NCBI GenBank assembly: GCA_023428185.1
Contig: JAEYYZ010000155.1
Coordinates: 1-12,535 of the forward strand
Source: Actinomycetes bacterium
GTDB taxonomy: Bacteria > Actinomycetota > Actinomycetes > Actinomycetales > Demequinaceae
Reading direction: 5' to 3'
Length of the DNA: 12,535 bases
In this document: positions 1 to 6,671 of the stretch, piece by piece
Layout: the number at the start of each line of letters is the position of its first letter
Numbering within the stretch: the stretch's first letter is position 1
Translations under genes and position numbers: made by a program
The notes under the pieces: generated by a model
Database searches by the model: none
Seen by the model: only the letters and a program-made list of their open reading frames with translations
Told to the model about the DNA's origin: nothing

Positions 1-489
1 CAACTCGGCCGCAAGTACGCCGAGGCGCTTGGCCTCGAAGTGCTGGACGAGAACGGCAAGCGAGTGACGGTCACGATGGGTTCCTACGGCATCGGCGTGA
101 CGCGGTGTTTGGCGCTGCTCGCGGAGAACAACCACGACGAGTTGGGCCTCAAGTGGCCCATCCAGGTTGCCCCGGTCCACGTTCACCTCGTGGCCACCGG
201 CAAGGACGATGCCGTTTTTGAGGAATCCCAGAAGCTTGCCGAGGCCCTGGAAGCGGCGGGCATCGAAGTCCTCTACGACGACCGCCCCAAGGTCTCCCCA
301 GGTGTGAAGTTCAAGGACGCGGAACTCCTGGGCGCGCCGTACATCTTGGTAGTGGGTCGCGGGCTGGAGACCGGCGAAGTTGAGCTGAAGACCCGCTCCA
401 CTGGGCAGACGCAGACTTTGGCACTCGCCGATGCCGCGGCCACGGTCGCGGACACAGTCAAGGCCGCACTCAACGCAGCCCGCGCCTAA
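1..489 (+). CDS. proS: Prolyl-tRNA synthetase, C-terminal part (5' truncated by window edge)
   Basis: This is the last 162 residues of class II prolyl-tRNA synthetase, the cytoplasmic enzyme that charges tRNA-Pro with proline using ATP. The reading frame is open from base 1, so the true start lies upstream of the window. Class II motif 3 is visible at local residues 26-35 (MGSYGIGVTR), whose arginine contacts ATP in this family. It is followed by the anticodon-binding domain (WPIQVAPVHVHLV, then the YDDR..SPGVKFKDAELLGAPY block). That block is characteristic of bacterial ProRS and separates it from HisRS and ThrRS. The gene ends in TAA at 487-489, and that stop overlaps the stop of the lipoprotein gene on the other strand by four bases. 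The catalytic N-terminus and any editing domain are not in view. Identification is by family motifs and is firm. Confidence 0.96.
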   Translation, partial: QLGRKYAEALGLEVLDENGKRVTVTMGSYGIGVTRCLALLAENNHDELGLKWPIQVAPVHVHLVATGKDDAVFEESQKLAEALEAAGIEVLYDDRPKVSPGVKFKDAELLGAPYILVVGRGLETGEVELKTRSTGQTQTLALADAAATVADTVKAALNAARA

Positions 490-495
490 GCGGGC
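478..495. terminator. Short hairpin spanning both convergent stop codons
   Basis: GCCCGC at 478-483 pairs perfectly with GCGGGC at 490-495. The six-base loop (484-489) contains both overlapping stop codons: TAA of proS on the plus strand and TAG of the lipoprotein gene on the minus strand. The position between two convergent genes fits a compact bidirectional terminator. There is no U-run on either side, so termination activity is inference only. Confidence 0.35.
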
Positions 496-1469
496 GCGGC
501 CGCCCCGGGCAGTATGGGGAACTCAGCCACGGTAAACCCGGGGACGAGCGCACTCGCGGTGTACGCGTTAAACGCGGCGGCCATGAGCCACGCGCGGTCC
601 GGTGCGTCTACCCCGTAGGTCAGTGCCATGTACGCCCACCCCAAGCCTTGCTCAGTCAGGCGCTGAGCCGCCAAGCGTTCCTCCGCTGTGGAGATGGCGG
701 TTTGGGGAAGCTCGTACACCGGAGTGCGCAGGTCTACGCCGCTCAACTCCACCAACGCCTCGGCGCGGTCTCCGTGTCCACGGGCGCTCACTAGCGCGCG
801 CGTGCGCGCCTCGCCGGATTCACGCGCGGCAATCACCTCGTACAGGAACCGGGCTTGGTCGTGCCGTAGGGCCAACTCGGCCACGGCATCAGGATCAAGC
901 GAAGTAGCTTCTGGTACCAGCGGCACGCCCTCGCCATACGCTCCGGGCAGGCTCCGCGGCTCATCCACCGAGATGACGATGCCCGCAGCTTGGGCATCAA
1001 GTACTCCCGCGTACCACGCGGCAAACGTGTGCGTCAGGGCTACCGAACCGGCAAGAAACCCAGCGTCGGTCTCGCTACTGGCAAAGGCAAGCGCCAAAGC
1101 ATCGTCCCTCGCGGCGAGCACTGCCGCCCGCAAGTCGGGCTCCGGCAAGAGTGAGGGCTGCGGGCTGGGCGAAGGCGAAGCGGAGGGGTACGGCTCATAG
1201 ACGCCACCCAGTATGGACAAATGTGCCGCCGCCACCACGCCTTCTAGGGCCTCGAGCGCCTCGCGTCCTGAACCCTCCGTCGCGGGCTCACCCAACGCTG
1301 CGATGATGGCAGCCTCGTTGCGGGCTGCGAGGTCGCGCGCAGCCTGCGCGGCATCGGCGGTGGGGGTGGGCACAGGCTCGGTCTCAAGCCGCCACGAGCA
1401 CCCGGCAAGCATCGTCATCAGCACCACTGCGGCCGTCACTCGCCGCGCGCCCCTCAACCGACCCGCCAT
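486..1469 (-). CDS. Predicted secreted lipoprotein with ferritin-like (DUF4439-type) domain
   Basis: The product is about 327 residues. It has a basic N-terminus (RLRGARR), a hydrophobic stretch and a lipobox LAGC with cysteine 24, so it should be lipid-anchored on the outer face of the membrane. A Pro/Ser-rich linker (about 93-106, PYPSASPSPSPQPS) follows. The Ala-rich helical remainder, including HTFAAWYAGVLDAQ, LRHDQARFLYEVIAARESGE and YELPQTAIST, resembles the ferritin-like DUF4439 family often found in this position in actinobacteria. That assignment is from pattern memory. Its biochemical role is unknown, and I see no clear paired ExxH metal motifs. I chose the ATG at 1469 because it gives a compact signal peptide. 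A GTG at 1493 would add eight residues (MRRARLSA) and is also possible; neither start has a strong Shine-Dalgarno. The gene is convergent with proS and divergent from rimP. Confidence 0.8.
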   Translation of the reverse strand: MAGRLRGARRVTAAVVLMTMLAGCSWRLETEPVPTPTADAAQAARDLAARNEAAIIAALGEPATEGSGREALEALEGVVAAAHLSILGGVYEPYPSASPSPSPQPSLLPEPDLRAAVLAARDDALALAFASSETDAGFLAGSVALTHTFAAWYAGVLDAQAAGIVISVDEPRSLPGAYGEGVPLVPEATSLDPDAVAELALRHDQARFLYEVIAARESGEARTRALVSARGHGDRAEALVELSGVDLRTPVYELPQTAISTAEERLAAQRLTEQGLGWAYMALTYGVDAPDRAWLMAAAFNAYTASALVPGFTVAEFPILPGAAAPA

Positions 1470-1503
1470 GGCGGATAGTCTCGCACGGCGCACCGGGGGG
1501 TCG

Positions 1504-1509
1504 TAGACT
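1504..1509 (+). promoter_or_regulatory. Candidate -10 box for the rimP-nusA-infB operon
   Basis: TAGACT fits the actinobacterial housekeeping sigma pattern TANNNT and lies about 70 bases before the rimP start in the divergent intergenic region. No good -35 hexamer is visible about 17 bases upstream, which is common in this phylum. Transcription from here would give a leader of roughly 60 bases. A hexamer alone is weak evidence. Confidence 0.3.
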
Positions 1510-1577
1510 CACCCCTAGTAGTACATGACTTGAACTTCAGCAACGGAGCGCTTGAAACGAGCGCGGGGAGGCATCAC

Positions 1578-2072
1578 GTGGACGCGAAGAGTCGCATTGC
1601 CGCCCTAGCGGGCCCTGCCGCGCAAAGCGTTGGCCTAGTGCTTGAGGACGTTGAGGTGGCTGCAGCGGGCAAACGCTCCCGCGTGCTCATCACCATTGAT
1701 TTGCCTGACGATGCCGTGGGTTCCGCCACGCTGGATCAGATCGCCGATGCCTCACGCGCCATCAACGCTGCCATGGACCAAGAAGACCCGTTGGGTAACC
1801 CCTATGTGCTGGAAATTTCCACGCCCGGGCTTGACCGCCCTCTCACGGAGCGCCGTCACTTCATGCGCGCGCGTACCCGGTTGGTCTCGCTGGCGCTGAC
1901 GGACGGCTCCACTGCCGAGGGTCGCCTCACGGACGTATCCGGAGACACACTGGTACTGGACATCAACGGGGCCGCGCGCGAGATCTCACTCGCCGAAGTC
2001 TCCACGGGCCGCATCGAGATTGAGTGGAAGAAACTCGACGCAGTGAACCAAGACGCTGAAGGGCAGGAGTGA
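1578..2072 (+). CDS. rimP: Ribosome maturation factor RimP
   Basis: The product is 164 residues and acts in the cytoplasm in late assembly of the 30S subunit. The family signature is clear: YVLEISTPGLDRPLT at residues 76-90 followed by RRHF, the junction between the N-terminal alpha/beta domain and the C-terminal SH3-like barrel. The barrel includes the EGRLTDVSGDTLVLDINGAAREI stretch, named here only by its ends (EGRL to REI). I chose the GTG at 1578 because GGGGAGG lies at 1564-1570 with a seven-base spacer; a longer frame from TTG at 1530 has no such site. This is the first gene of the operon. Its TGA stop is one base before the nusA ATG, so the two are probably translationally coupled. 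The rimP-nusA pairing is conserved across bacteria and supports the call. Confidence 0.96.
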   Translation: MDAKSRIAALAGPAAQSVGLVLEDVEVAAAGKRSRVLITIDLPDDAVGSATLDQIADASRAINAAMDQEDPLGNPYVLEISTPGLDRPLTERRHFMRARTRLVSLALTDGSTAEGRLTDVSGDTLVLDINGAAREISLAEVSTGRIEIEWKKLDAVNQDAEGQE

Positions 2073-2073
2073 C

Positions 2074-3087
2074 ATGGATGTCGATATGCAGGCCCTTCAA
2101 AGCCTCGCCAAAGAGCGTGACATTCGCCTTGAGGTATTGATTGACGCCATCGAACAAGCCCTCGTCTCCGCGTATCACAAGACTCCCGGCGCTCACCGGC
2201 AGGCGCGTGCGCACTTGGACCGCGATACCGGGTTGGTGACCATCCTCGCTCGCGAGGAGTTGGAGCGGGACGAGGAATCGGTGGGCGAGGCGCCCACCTT
2301 CACTCCCGAGTTTGACCACACGCCCACCGACTTTGGCCGTATAGCCACCGCCACCGCGCGCCAAGTGATTGTGCAGCGGTTGCGGCAAGCCGGGGACGAT
2401 GCCGTGCTGGGCGAATACGCCGACAAGCAGGGCCAATTGGTGTCTGGTGTGATCCAGCAAAGCTCCGATCCCCGCAATGTTCACGTGGACATCGGCGAGG
2501 TTGAAGCGTTGTTGCCCGCTCACGAGCAGGTTCCTACCGAGACGTACGTTCACGGGGAGCGCATTCGTGGTTACGTGCTTGAAGTGGGCCGCGGCATGAA
2601 GGGCCCCTCCATCACGTTGTCTCGCACCCACCCAGGGCTGGTGCGCAAACTCTTTGAACTCGAAGTGCCAGAGATCGCGGACGGCACCGTCGAGATCATG
2701 TCGCTAGCGCGAGAGGCTGGTCACCGCTCCAAGATGGCGGTGCGGGCCACGGTCCCTGGAGTGAACGCCAAGGGTGCGTGCATTGGGCCCATGGGTGCGC
2801 GAGTGCGGGCAGTGATGAGCGAGTTGCGGGGCGAGAAGATCGACATCGTGGACTGGGACGAGGACCCGGCCACGTTTGTGGGCAACGCACTCTCCCCGTC
2901 CCGTGTGGTCTCCGTGACCGTGGTTGACGAGGAAGCTCGTGCCGCCCGGGTCATCGTTCCTGACTTCCATTTGTCCCTCGCCATTGGCAAAGAAGGCCAA
3001 AACGCGCGCCTGGCGGCGCGGCTCACCGGCTGGCGCATCGACATCCGCTCCGATGAGGCCCCCGAGGTCCCGGGCGCCGCTCGCTAA
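2074..3087 (+). CDS. nusA: Transcription termination/antitermination protein NusA
   Basis: The product is 337 residues, the usual size of actinobacterial NusA, which lacks the C-terminal acidic repeats of E. coli NusA. It binds RNA polymerase and nascent RNA and modulates pausing, termination and rRNA antitermination. Domains in order are: an N-terminal RNA polymerase-binding domain (about 1-105), S1 (about 118-185, QLVSGVIQQSSDPRNVHVDI onward), KH1 (about 218-270, with GACIGPMG at 234-241), and KH2 (about 285-330, with IGKEGQNARLA at 304-314). The segment NALSPSRVVSV between the KH domains is a family hallmark. AGGAG at 2065-2069 sits four bases before the ATG. An in-frame ATG at 2086 is possible but less well placed. 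The gene follows rimP by one base and precedes ylxR. Confidence 0.97.
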   Translation: MDVDMQALQSLAKERDIRLEVLIDAIEQALVSAYHKTPGAHRQARAHLDRDTGLVTILAREELERDEESVGEAPTFTPEFDHTPTDFGRIATATARQVIVQRLRQAGDDAVLGEYADKQGQLVSGVIQQSSDPRNVHVDIGEVEALLPAHEQVPTETYVHGERIRGYVLEVGRGMKGPSITLSRTHPGLVRKLFELEVPEIADGTVEIMSLAREAGHRSKMAVRATVPGVNAKGACIGPMGARVRAVMSELRGEKIDIVDWDEDPATFVGNALSPSRVVSVTVVDEEARAARVIVPDFHLSLAIGKEGQNARLAARLTGWRIDIRSDEAPEVPGAAR

Positions 3088-3111
3088 CCGCGAGCCGTGC
3101 TGGGGTGTCCC

Positions 3112-3426
3112 ATGGGTGCGCAAGAGCGTAGACTAGATGGGCCGAGTCTGACTCGATCGGCTCCCCACACTGCGCCTCCCGGTCCCATCCGGACGTGTGT
3201 GGGGTGCCGCAAGCGTGAGGCACGGCAGGATCTAGTGCGAGTGGTGCTTGACGGCAACCATGTAGTGGTTGACCACACGGGCACGGCACCGGGCAGGGGA
3301 GCGTGGTTGCATCCCGGCGCGGAGTGTCTCGCGGTGGCGATCCAGCGCAAGGCTCTGGGCCGGGCGCTCAAAATGCCTCATGCCGATGCGTCGGCGCTAG
3401 AACCAGCAGTACTTGTCCTACGCTAG
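3112..3426 (+). CDS. ylxR: YlxR-family (DUF448) RNA-binding protein
   Basis: The product is about 104 residues. The DUF448 fold is recognised from PIRTCVGCRKREARQDLVRVV (residues 25 onward, with the CxxC pair in TCVGC) and the later GRGAWLHP at 61-68, equivalent to GRGAYVCP in other members. The gene sits in its usual place between nusA and infB. The family is known as nucleoid- and RNA-associated, and the Bacillus subtilis member was recently described as a modulator of RNase P (RnpM); transferring that role here is inference. I prefer the ATG at 3112, preceded by GGGGTG at 3102-3107, over an in-frame GTG at 3097 whose ribosome-binding site is poor. The 15-25 residues before the conserved core look unstructured. 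The second CxxC-type position near the C-terminus is a single cysteine (C72). Confidence 0.9.
   Translation: MGAQERRLDGPSLTRSAPHTAPPGPIRTCVGCRKREARQDLVRVVLDGNHVVVDHTGTAPGRGAWLHPGAECLAVAIQRKALGRALKMPHADASALEPAVLVLR
3129..3134 (+). promoter_or_regulatory. Possible internal -10 box inside the ylxR start region
   Basis: TAGACT here is the same hexamer seen upstream of rimP (1504-1509) and lies in the first codons of ylxR. It could drive infB transcription separately from nusA. It is within coding sequence and lacks a convincing -35, so it may be chance. Confidence 0.18.
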
Positions 3427-3463
3427 AGCCGTTCACCTTTCTACACGACGGGATTGAAAGCCC

Positions 3464-3506
3464 ATGGCCATCCAATGAGTAACTCGAAATGAGTACCCAG
3501 CCGTAA
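3464..3506 (+). promoter_or_regulatory. infB leader: chain of three overlapping mini-ORFs with ATGAGTA repeats
   Basis: The 125-base gap between ylxR and infB contains three very short frames linked by ATGA stop/start overlaps. They are 3464-3478 (M-A-I-Q-stop), 3475-3492 (M-S-N-S-K-stop) and 3489-3506 (M-S-T-Q-P-stop). A further ATG at 3509 runs past the infB start in another frame. The element ATGAGTA occurs twice, at 3475 and 3489, 14 bases apart. I recall similar ATGAGTA repeats upstream of infB in other actinobacteria but cannot verify this here. The strings are directly visible; a regulatory role, for example in translation reinitiation or initiation sensing, is inference. Confidence 0.4.
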
Positions 3507-3510
3507 AGAT

Positions 3511-3535
3511 GGTTCGACCCTGCCTCGGGCGAACC
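3511..3535 (+). promoter_or_regulatory. Hairpin in the infB 5' leader
   Basis: GGTTCG (3511-3516), a bulged A, and CCC (3518-3520) pair with GGG (3527-3529) and CGAACC (3530-3535). This gives a nine-pair stem closing a six-base loop, TGCCTC. It ends five bases before the infB Shine-Dalgarno (AGGAG, 3541-3545), so it could influence initiation on infB or mark an RNA processing site. There is no T-run after it that would suggest a simple terminator; the TTTTTT at 3546-3551 comes after the ribosome-binding site. Confidence 0.45.
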
Positions 3536-3551
3536 GAGACAGGAGTTTTTT

Positions 3552-6230
3552 GTGGCAAAGCCCCGCGTTCATGAGATCGCGAAGGAACTTGGCATTCCCG
3601 CCAAGGACCTGATCAGCAAACTTGGCGAACTTGGCGAATACGTCAAGGGTCCGTCCTCCACTCTGGAGGCGCCCGTTGTTCGCAAAATCAAAGAAGCCTT
3701 CCCTGCTCAAGCCCAAGCGGCTGCCGCTGCGCCTGCAGCTCCTTCCAAGCCCAAGCCGGCACCCAAGCCTGCGGCGCGCCCTGTGGCGCCCGCCGACGCT
3801 GCGCCTGCAGACGAGCCGGTAGCGCCCCAAGCGGCGCCGTCGGCTGGCACGCCGGGACCTGCGGCGTCGGCCGCTCCCGCCGCTCCCGCCGATGCCCCCA
3901 CTGGCGAAGCAGAGGCTACCGGCGACATGCCGCGCCCGCGCCCGCGCCCGGGCGCAAGCAACAACCCCTTCCAAACGCGCACTGACGCTCCTCGTCCACG
4001 TCCGCGTCCGGGAGGCAATAACCCCTTCCAAGCTGCCCGGCCTGATGGCCGTCCCGGCCGCCCGGCTCCGGGTGGCGCCGCTGGTGGCGCACCTCGACCC
4101 GGTGCGCGTCCCGGCGGTCCCGGCGGTCCTGGTGGACCCGGCGGTGCACGTCCTGCGCCCGGTGGCGCTGGCCGTCCCGGCGGACCCGGACGTCCCGGCG
4201 GTTTTGGTGGCGGTCCCGGTGGACCCGGCGGCCCTGGTGGCCCCGGTGGTGCACCCGGTGGCCGTCCGGCTGCTGGTAGCCGTGGTCGAGGCGGAGGCAC
4301 TGCCGGTGCATTCGGTCGAGCCGGAGGCAAGCCTGCACGTTCACGTAAGTCCAAGCGTGCCAAGCGCATGGAGTACGAGGAGCAGCAAGCTCCGGCCATT
4401 GGCGGCGTGAAGATCCCTCGCGGCGACGGTGAGACGCTCATCCGCTTGCGCCGTGGCGCCACCCTCAACGACTTTGCCGAGCGCATTGACGTCAACCCCG
4501 CGTCACTCGTGACGGTGCTCTTCCACTTGGGTGAAATGGCTACGGCTACTCAGTCCTTGGACGAGGAGACCTTTGAGGCCTTGGGTGTGGAGCTTGGCTA
4601 CAAGATCCAAATCGTCTCGCCTGAAGAAGAAGACCGCGAACTGCTCGAGGACTTTGGCCTCGACCTTGACGCCGAACTTGAGGCCGAAACCGACGAAGAA
4701 CTCGAGGCCCGCCCACCGGTGGTCACCGTCATGGGTCACGTTGACCACGGTAAGACTCGCCTGCTGGATGCCATCCGTAAGTCCGATGTCATTTCGGGTG
4801 AGGCCGGCGGCATCACTCAGCACATTGGTGCCTACCAGGTTCACCACGAACACGAAGGCACCGTGCGTGCCATCACGTTCATTGACACCCCGGGTCACGA
4901 GGCGTTCACCGCCATGCGTGCCCGTGGTGCGAGGGTGACAGACATCGCCATCCTCGTGGTGGCCGCCGACGACGGCGTCATGCCTCAAACCATTGAGGCG
5001 CTCAACCACGCTCAGGCCGCCAACGTGCCCATCGTGGTGGCGGTCAACAAGATCGATAAGGAAGGCGCCAACCCCGCCAAGATCCGCCAGCAACTCACCG
5101 AGTACAACTTGGTGGCTGAGGAGTACGGCGGCGACACGATGTTCGTTGACGTTTCCGCTCGAGAAGGCATCAACATCGACGCTCTTCTCGAAGCAGTGCT
5201 GTTGACGGCCGATGCCGGTCTTGACTTGCGTGCCAACCCCAACAAGGACGCACGCGGTGTCGCAGTGGAAGCGCACTTGGACAAGGGCCGTGGTGCCGTG
5301 GCAACCGTGTTGGTCCAGTCCGGAACGTTGCGGGTGGGAGACGCGATCGTGGCCGGTACGGCTCACGGCCGCGTGCGTGCCATGTTCGACGAGCACGACC
5401 AAAACGTCACCGAAGCAACGCCTGCACGGCCCGTGTTGGTCATTGGTTTGACCTCCGTGCCTCGCGCCGGTGACAGCTTCTTGGTGGCCGACGATGACCG
5501 CACTGCACGCCAGATCGCTGAGAAGCGTGAAGCCGCAGACCGTGCAGCCCAACTGGCGAAGCGCCGCAAGCGCATCAGCCTTGAGGACTTCACCAAGGCC
5601 CTCGAGTCGGGCAAGGTCGAGACCCTCAACCTCATCATCAAGGGTGACGTGTCCGGTGCCGTTGAGGCCCTTGAAGACGCGTTGCTGGCTATCGATGTGG
5701 GCGAGACCGTGGACCTGCGGGTCATCCACCGCGGTGTGGGTGCCGTCACGCAAAACGACGTCAACCTCGCCACTGTGGACAACGCCATCATCATCGGCTT
5801 CAACGTGCGCCCGGCAGAACGCGTCCAAGAACTCGCAGACCGCGAGGGAGTGGACATGCGCTTCTACTCGGTTATCTACCGCGCCATCGAAGACGTCGAG
5901 GCGAGCCTCAAGGGCCTGCTCAAGCCGGAGTTCGAGGAGAAGTCGGTGGGTTCCGCCGAGATCCGCGAAATCTTCCGATCCTCCAAGTTCGGCAACATCG
6001 CCGGTTGCATCGTGCGCGACGGTCTCATCAAGCGCAACGCCAAGGCACGCGTCTCGCGTGACGGTGTGGTCATTGGTGAAGCCAGCATCGACACGCTGCG
6101 CCGTTTCAAAGACGACGCCACTGAGGTGCGCGAAGGCTTCGAGTGCGGTATTGGCCTGGGCAAGTTCAACGACATCCAGGTAGGCGACATCATCGAGACG
6201 TTCGAGATGGTGGAGATTCCGAGGGACTAA
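3552..6230 (+). CDS. infB: Translation initiation factor IF-2
   Basis: The product is an 892-residue GTPase that places initiator fMet-tRNA on the 30S subunit and promotes subunit joining. Visible parts are: the N-terminal IF2_N domain (1-46, MAKPRVHEIAKELGI); a long Ala/Pro then Gly/Pro/Arg-rich linker (about 50-265) with a repeated PRPRPRPG..NNPFQ block at 127-141 and 147-160; a second IF2_N-like segment (about 302-355); and the G domain. Its motifs are G1 GHVDHGKT at 395-402, G3 DTPGHEAF at 445-452, G4 NKID at 499-502 and G5 SARE at 535-538. Domains II, III and the fMet-tRNA-binding C-terminus follow and are complete. The GTG start at 3552 has AGGAG at 3541-3545 with a six-base spacer. Its TAA stop overlaps the rbfA ATG by one base. 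The linker's composition is typical of the phylum, not a sign of transfer. Confidence 0.98.
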   Translation: MAKPRVHEIAKELGIPAKDLISKLGELGEYVKGPSSTLEAPVVRKIKEAFPAQAQAAAAAPAAPSKPKPAPKPAARPVAPADAAPADEPVAPQAAPSAGTPGPAASAAPAAPADAPTGEAEATGDMPRPRPRPGASNNPFQTRTDAPRPRPRPGGNNPFQAARPDGRPGRPAPGGAAGGAPRPGARPGGPGGPGGPGGARPAPGGAGRPGGPGRPGGFGGGPGGPGGPGGPGGAPGGRPAAGSRGRGGGTAGAFGRAGGKPARSRKSKRAKRMEYEEQQAPAIGGVKIPRGDGETLIRLRRGATLNDFAERIDVNPASLVTVLFHLGEMATATQSLDEETFEALGVELGYKIQIVSPEEEDRELLEDFGLDLDAELEAETDEELEARPPVVTVMGHVDHGKTRLLDAIRKSDVISGEAGGITQHIGAYQVHHEHEGTVRAITFIDTPGHEAFTAMRARGARVTDIAILVVAADDGVMPQTIEALNHAQAANVPIVVAVNKIDKEGANPAKIRQQLTEYNLVAEEYGGDTMFVDVSAREGINIDALLEAVLLTADAGLDLRANPNKDARGVAVEAHLDKGRGAVATVLVQSGTLRVGDAIVAGTAHGRVRAMFDEHDQNVTEATPARPVLVIGLTSVPRAGDSFLVADDDRTARQIAEKREAADRAAQLAKRRKRISLEDFTKALESGKVETLNLIIKGDVSGAVEALEDALLAIDVGETVDLRVIHRGVGAVTQNDVNLATVDNAIIIGFNVRPAERVQELADREGVDMRFYSVIYRAIEDVEASLKGLLKPEFEEKSVGSAEIREIFRSSKFGNIAGCIVRDGLIKRNAKARVSRDGVVIGEASIDTLRRFKDDATEVREGFECGIGLGKFNDIQVGDIIETFEMVEIPRD

Positions 6231-6670
6231 TGGTCGACAACGCAAGGGCGCTCAAGCTCGCTGGCACCATCAAGAAGATCGTGGCCAGCGCGCTTGAGAC
6301 CGAGATCAAGGACCCGCGCTTGGGGTTCGTCACTGTGACCGACGTTCGCGTCACCGGTGACTTGCAGCAAGCGTCGGTGTTCTACACGGTGCTTGGCGGG
6401 GAGGAGGAGCGCGCGTCCACAGCGGCCGCGCTCGCCTCCGCCAAGGGCCGCTTGCGCTCCTTGGTGGGCCACGACTTGGGTATCCGTTTGACGCCCACGC
6501 TGGAGTTCCACTTGGACGCGGTGCCAGAGACGGCGGCCACCCTGGAAAAGGCTCTTCACGAAGCTGCAGTGCGGGACGCCGAACTCGCTAAGTTGCGTGA
6601 GAACGCGCATTTCGCAGGCGACGCCGACCCCTACAAGCACAACGACGAACCTGCTGACAACGAGGACTAA
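6230..6670 (+). CDS. rbfA: Ribosome-binding factor A
   Basis: The product is 146 residues with a KH-like fold that binds the 30S subunit during late 16S rRNA maturation and cold adaptation. Family features are the early LAGTIKKIVASALETEIKDP stretch, DPRLGFVTVTDV at 28-39, and GIRLTPTLEFHLD at 84-96. The C-terminal tail (about 115-146) is acidic and polar and probably disordered. The ATG at 6230 overlaps the infB TAA (TAATG), and GAGGG at 6221-6225 inside the end of infB serves as ribosome-binding site. A longer frame from GTG at 6143 would run inside infB and gives no family homology in the extra residues, so I rejected it. The stop TAA is one base before the truB GTG. Confidence 0.96.
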   Translation: MVDNARALKLAGTIKKIVASALETEIKDPRLGFVTVTDVRVTGDLQQASVFYTVLGGEEERASTAAALASAKGRLRSLVGHDLGIRLTPTLEFHLDAVPETAATLEKALHEAAVRDAELAKLRENAHFAGDADPYKHNDEPADNED

Positions 6671-6671
6671 C

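Noticed and set aside
688..1200. 170-codon plus-strand frame opposite the lipoprotein gene
   Set aside because: The minus-strand frame has a lipobox signal peptide and coherent domain; the plus frame has only biased composition.
3707..4495. Pro/Gly-rich 262-codon minus-strand frame
   Set aside because: It mirrors the repetitive IF2 linker; its composition comes from the repeat DNA, not from a real gene.
6143..6229. Upstream start for rbfA inside infB
   Set aside because: The extra residues are an out-of-frame reading of the IF2 C-terminus; the ATG at 6230 gives the family N-terminus and a suitable ribosome-binding site.
4503..6245. 580-codon open frame on the minus strand
   Set aside because: It is antisense to infB, whose GTPase motifs are complete. 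The minus frame has no recognisable domain and is a shadow of the high-GC codon bias.
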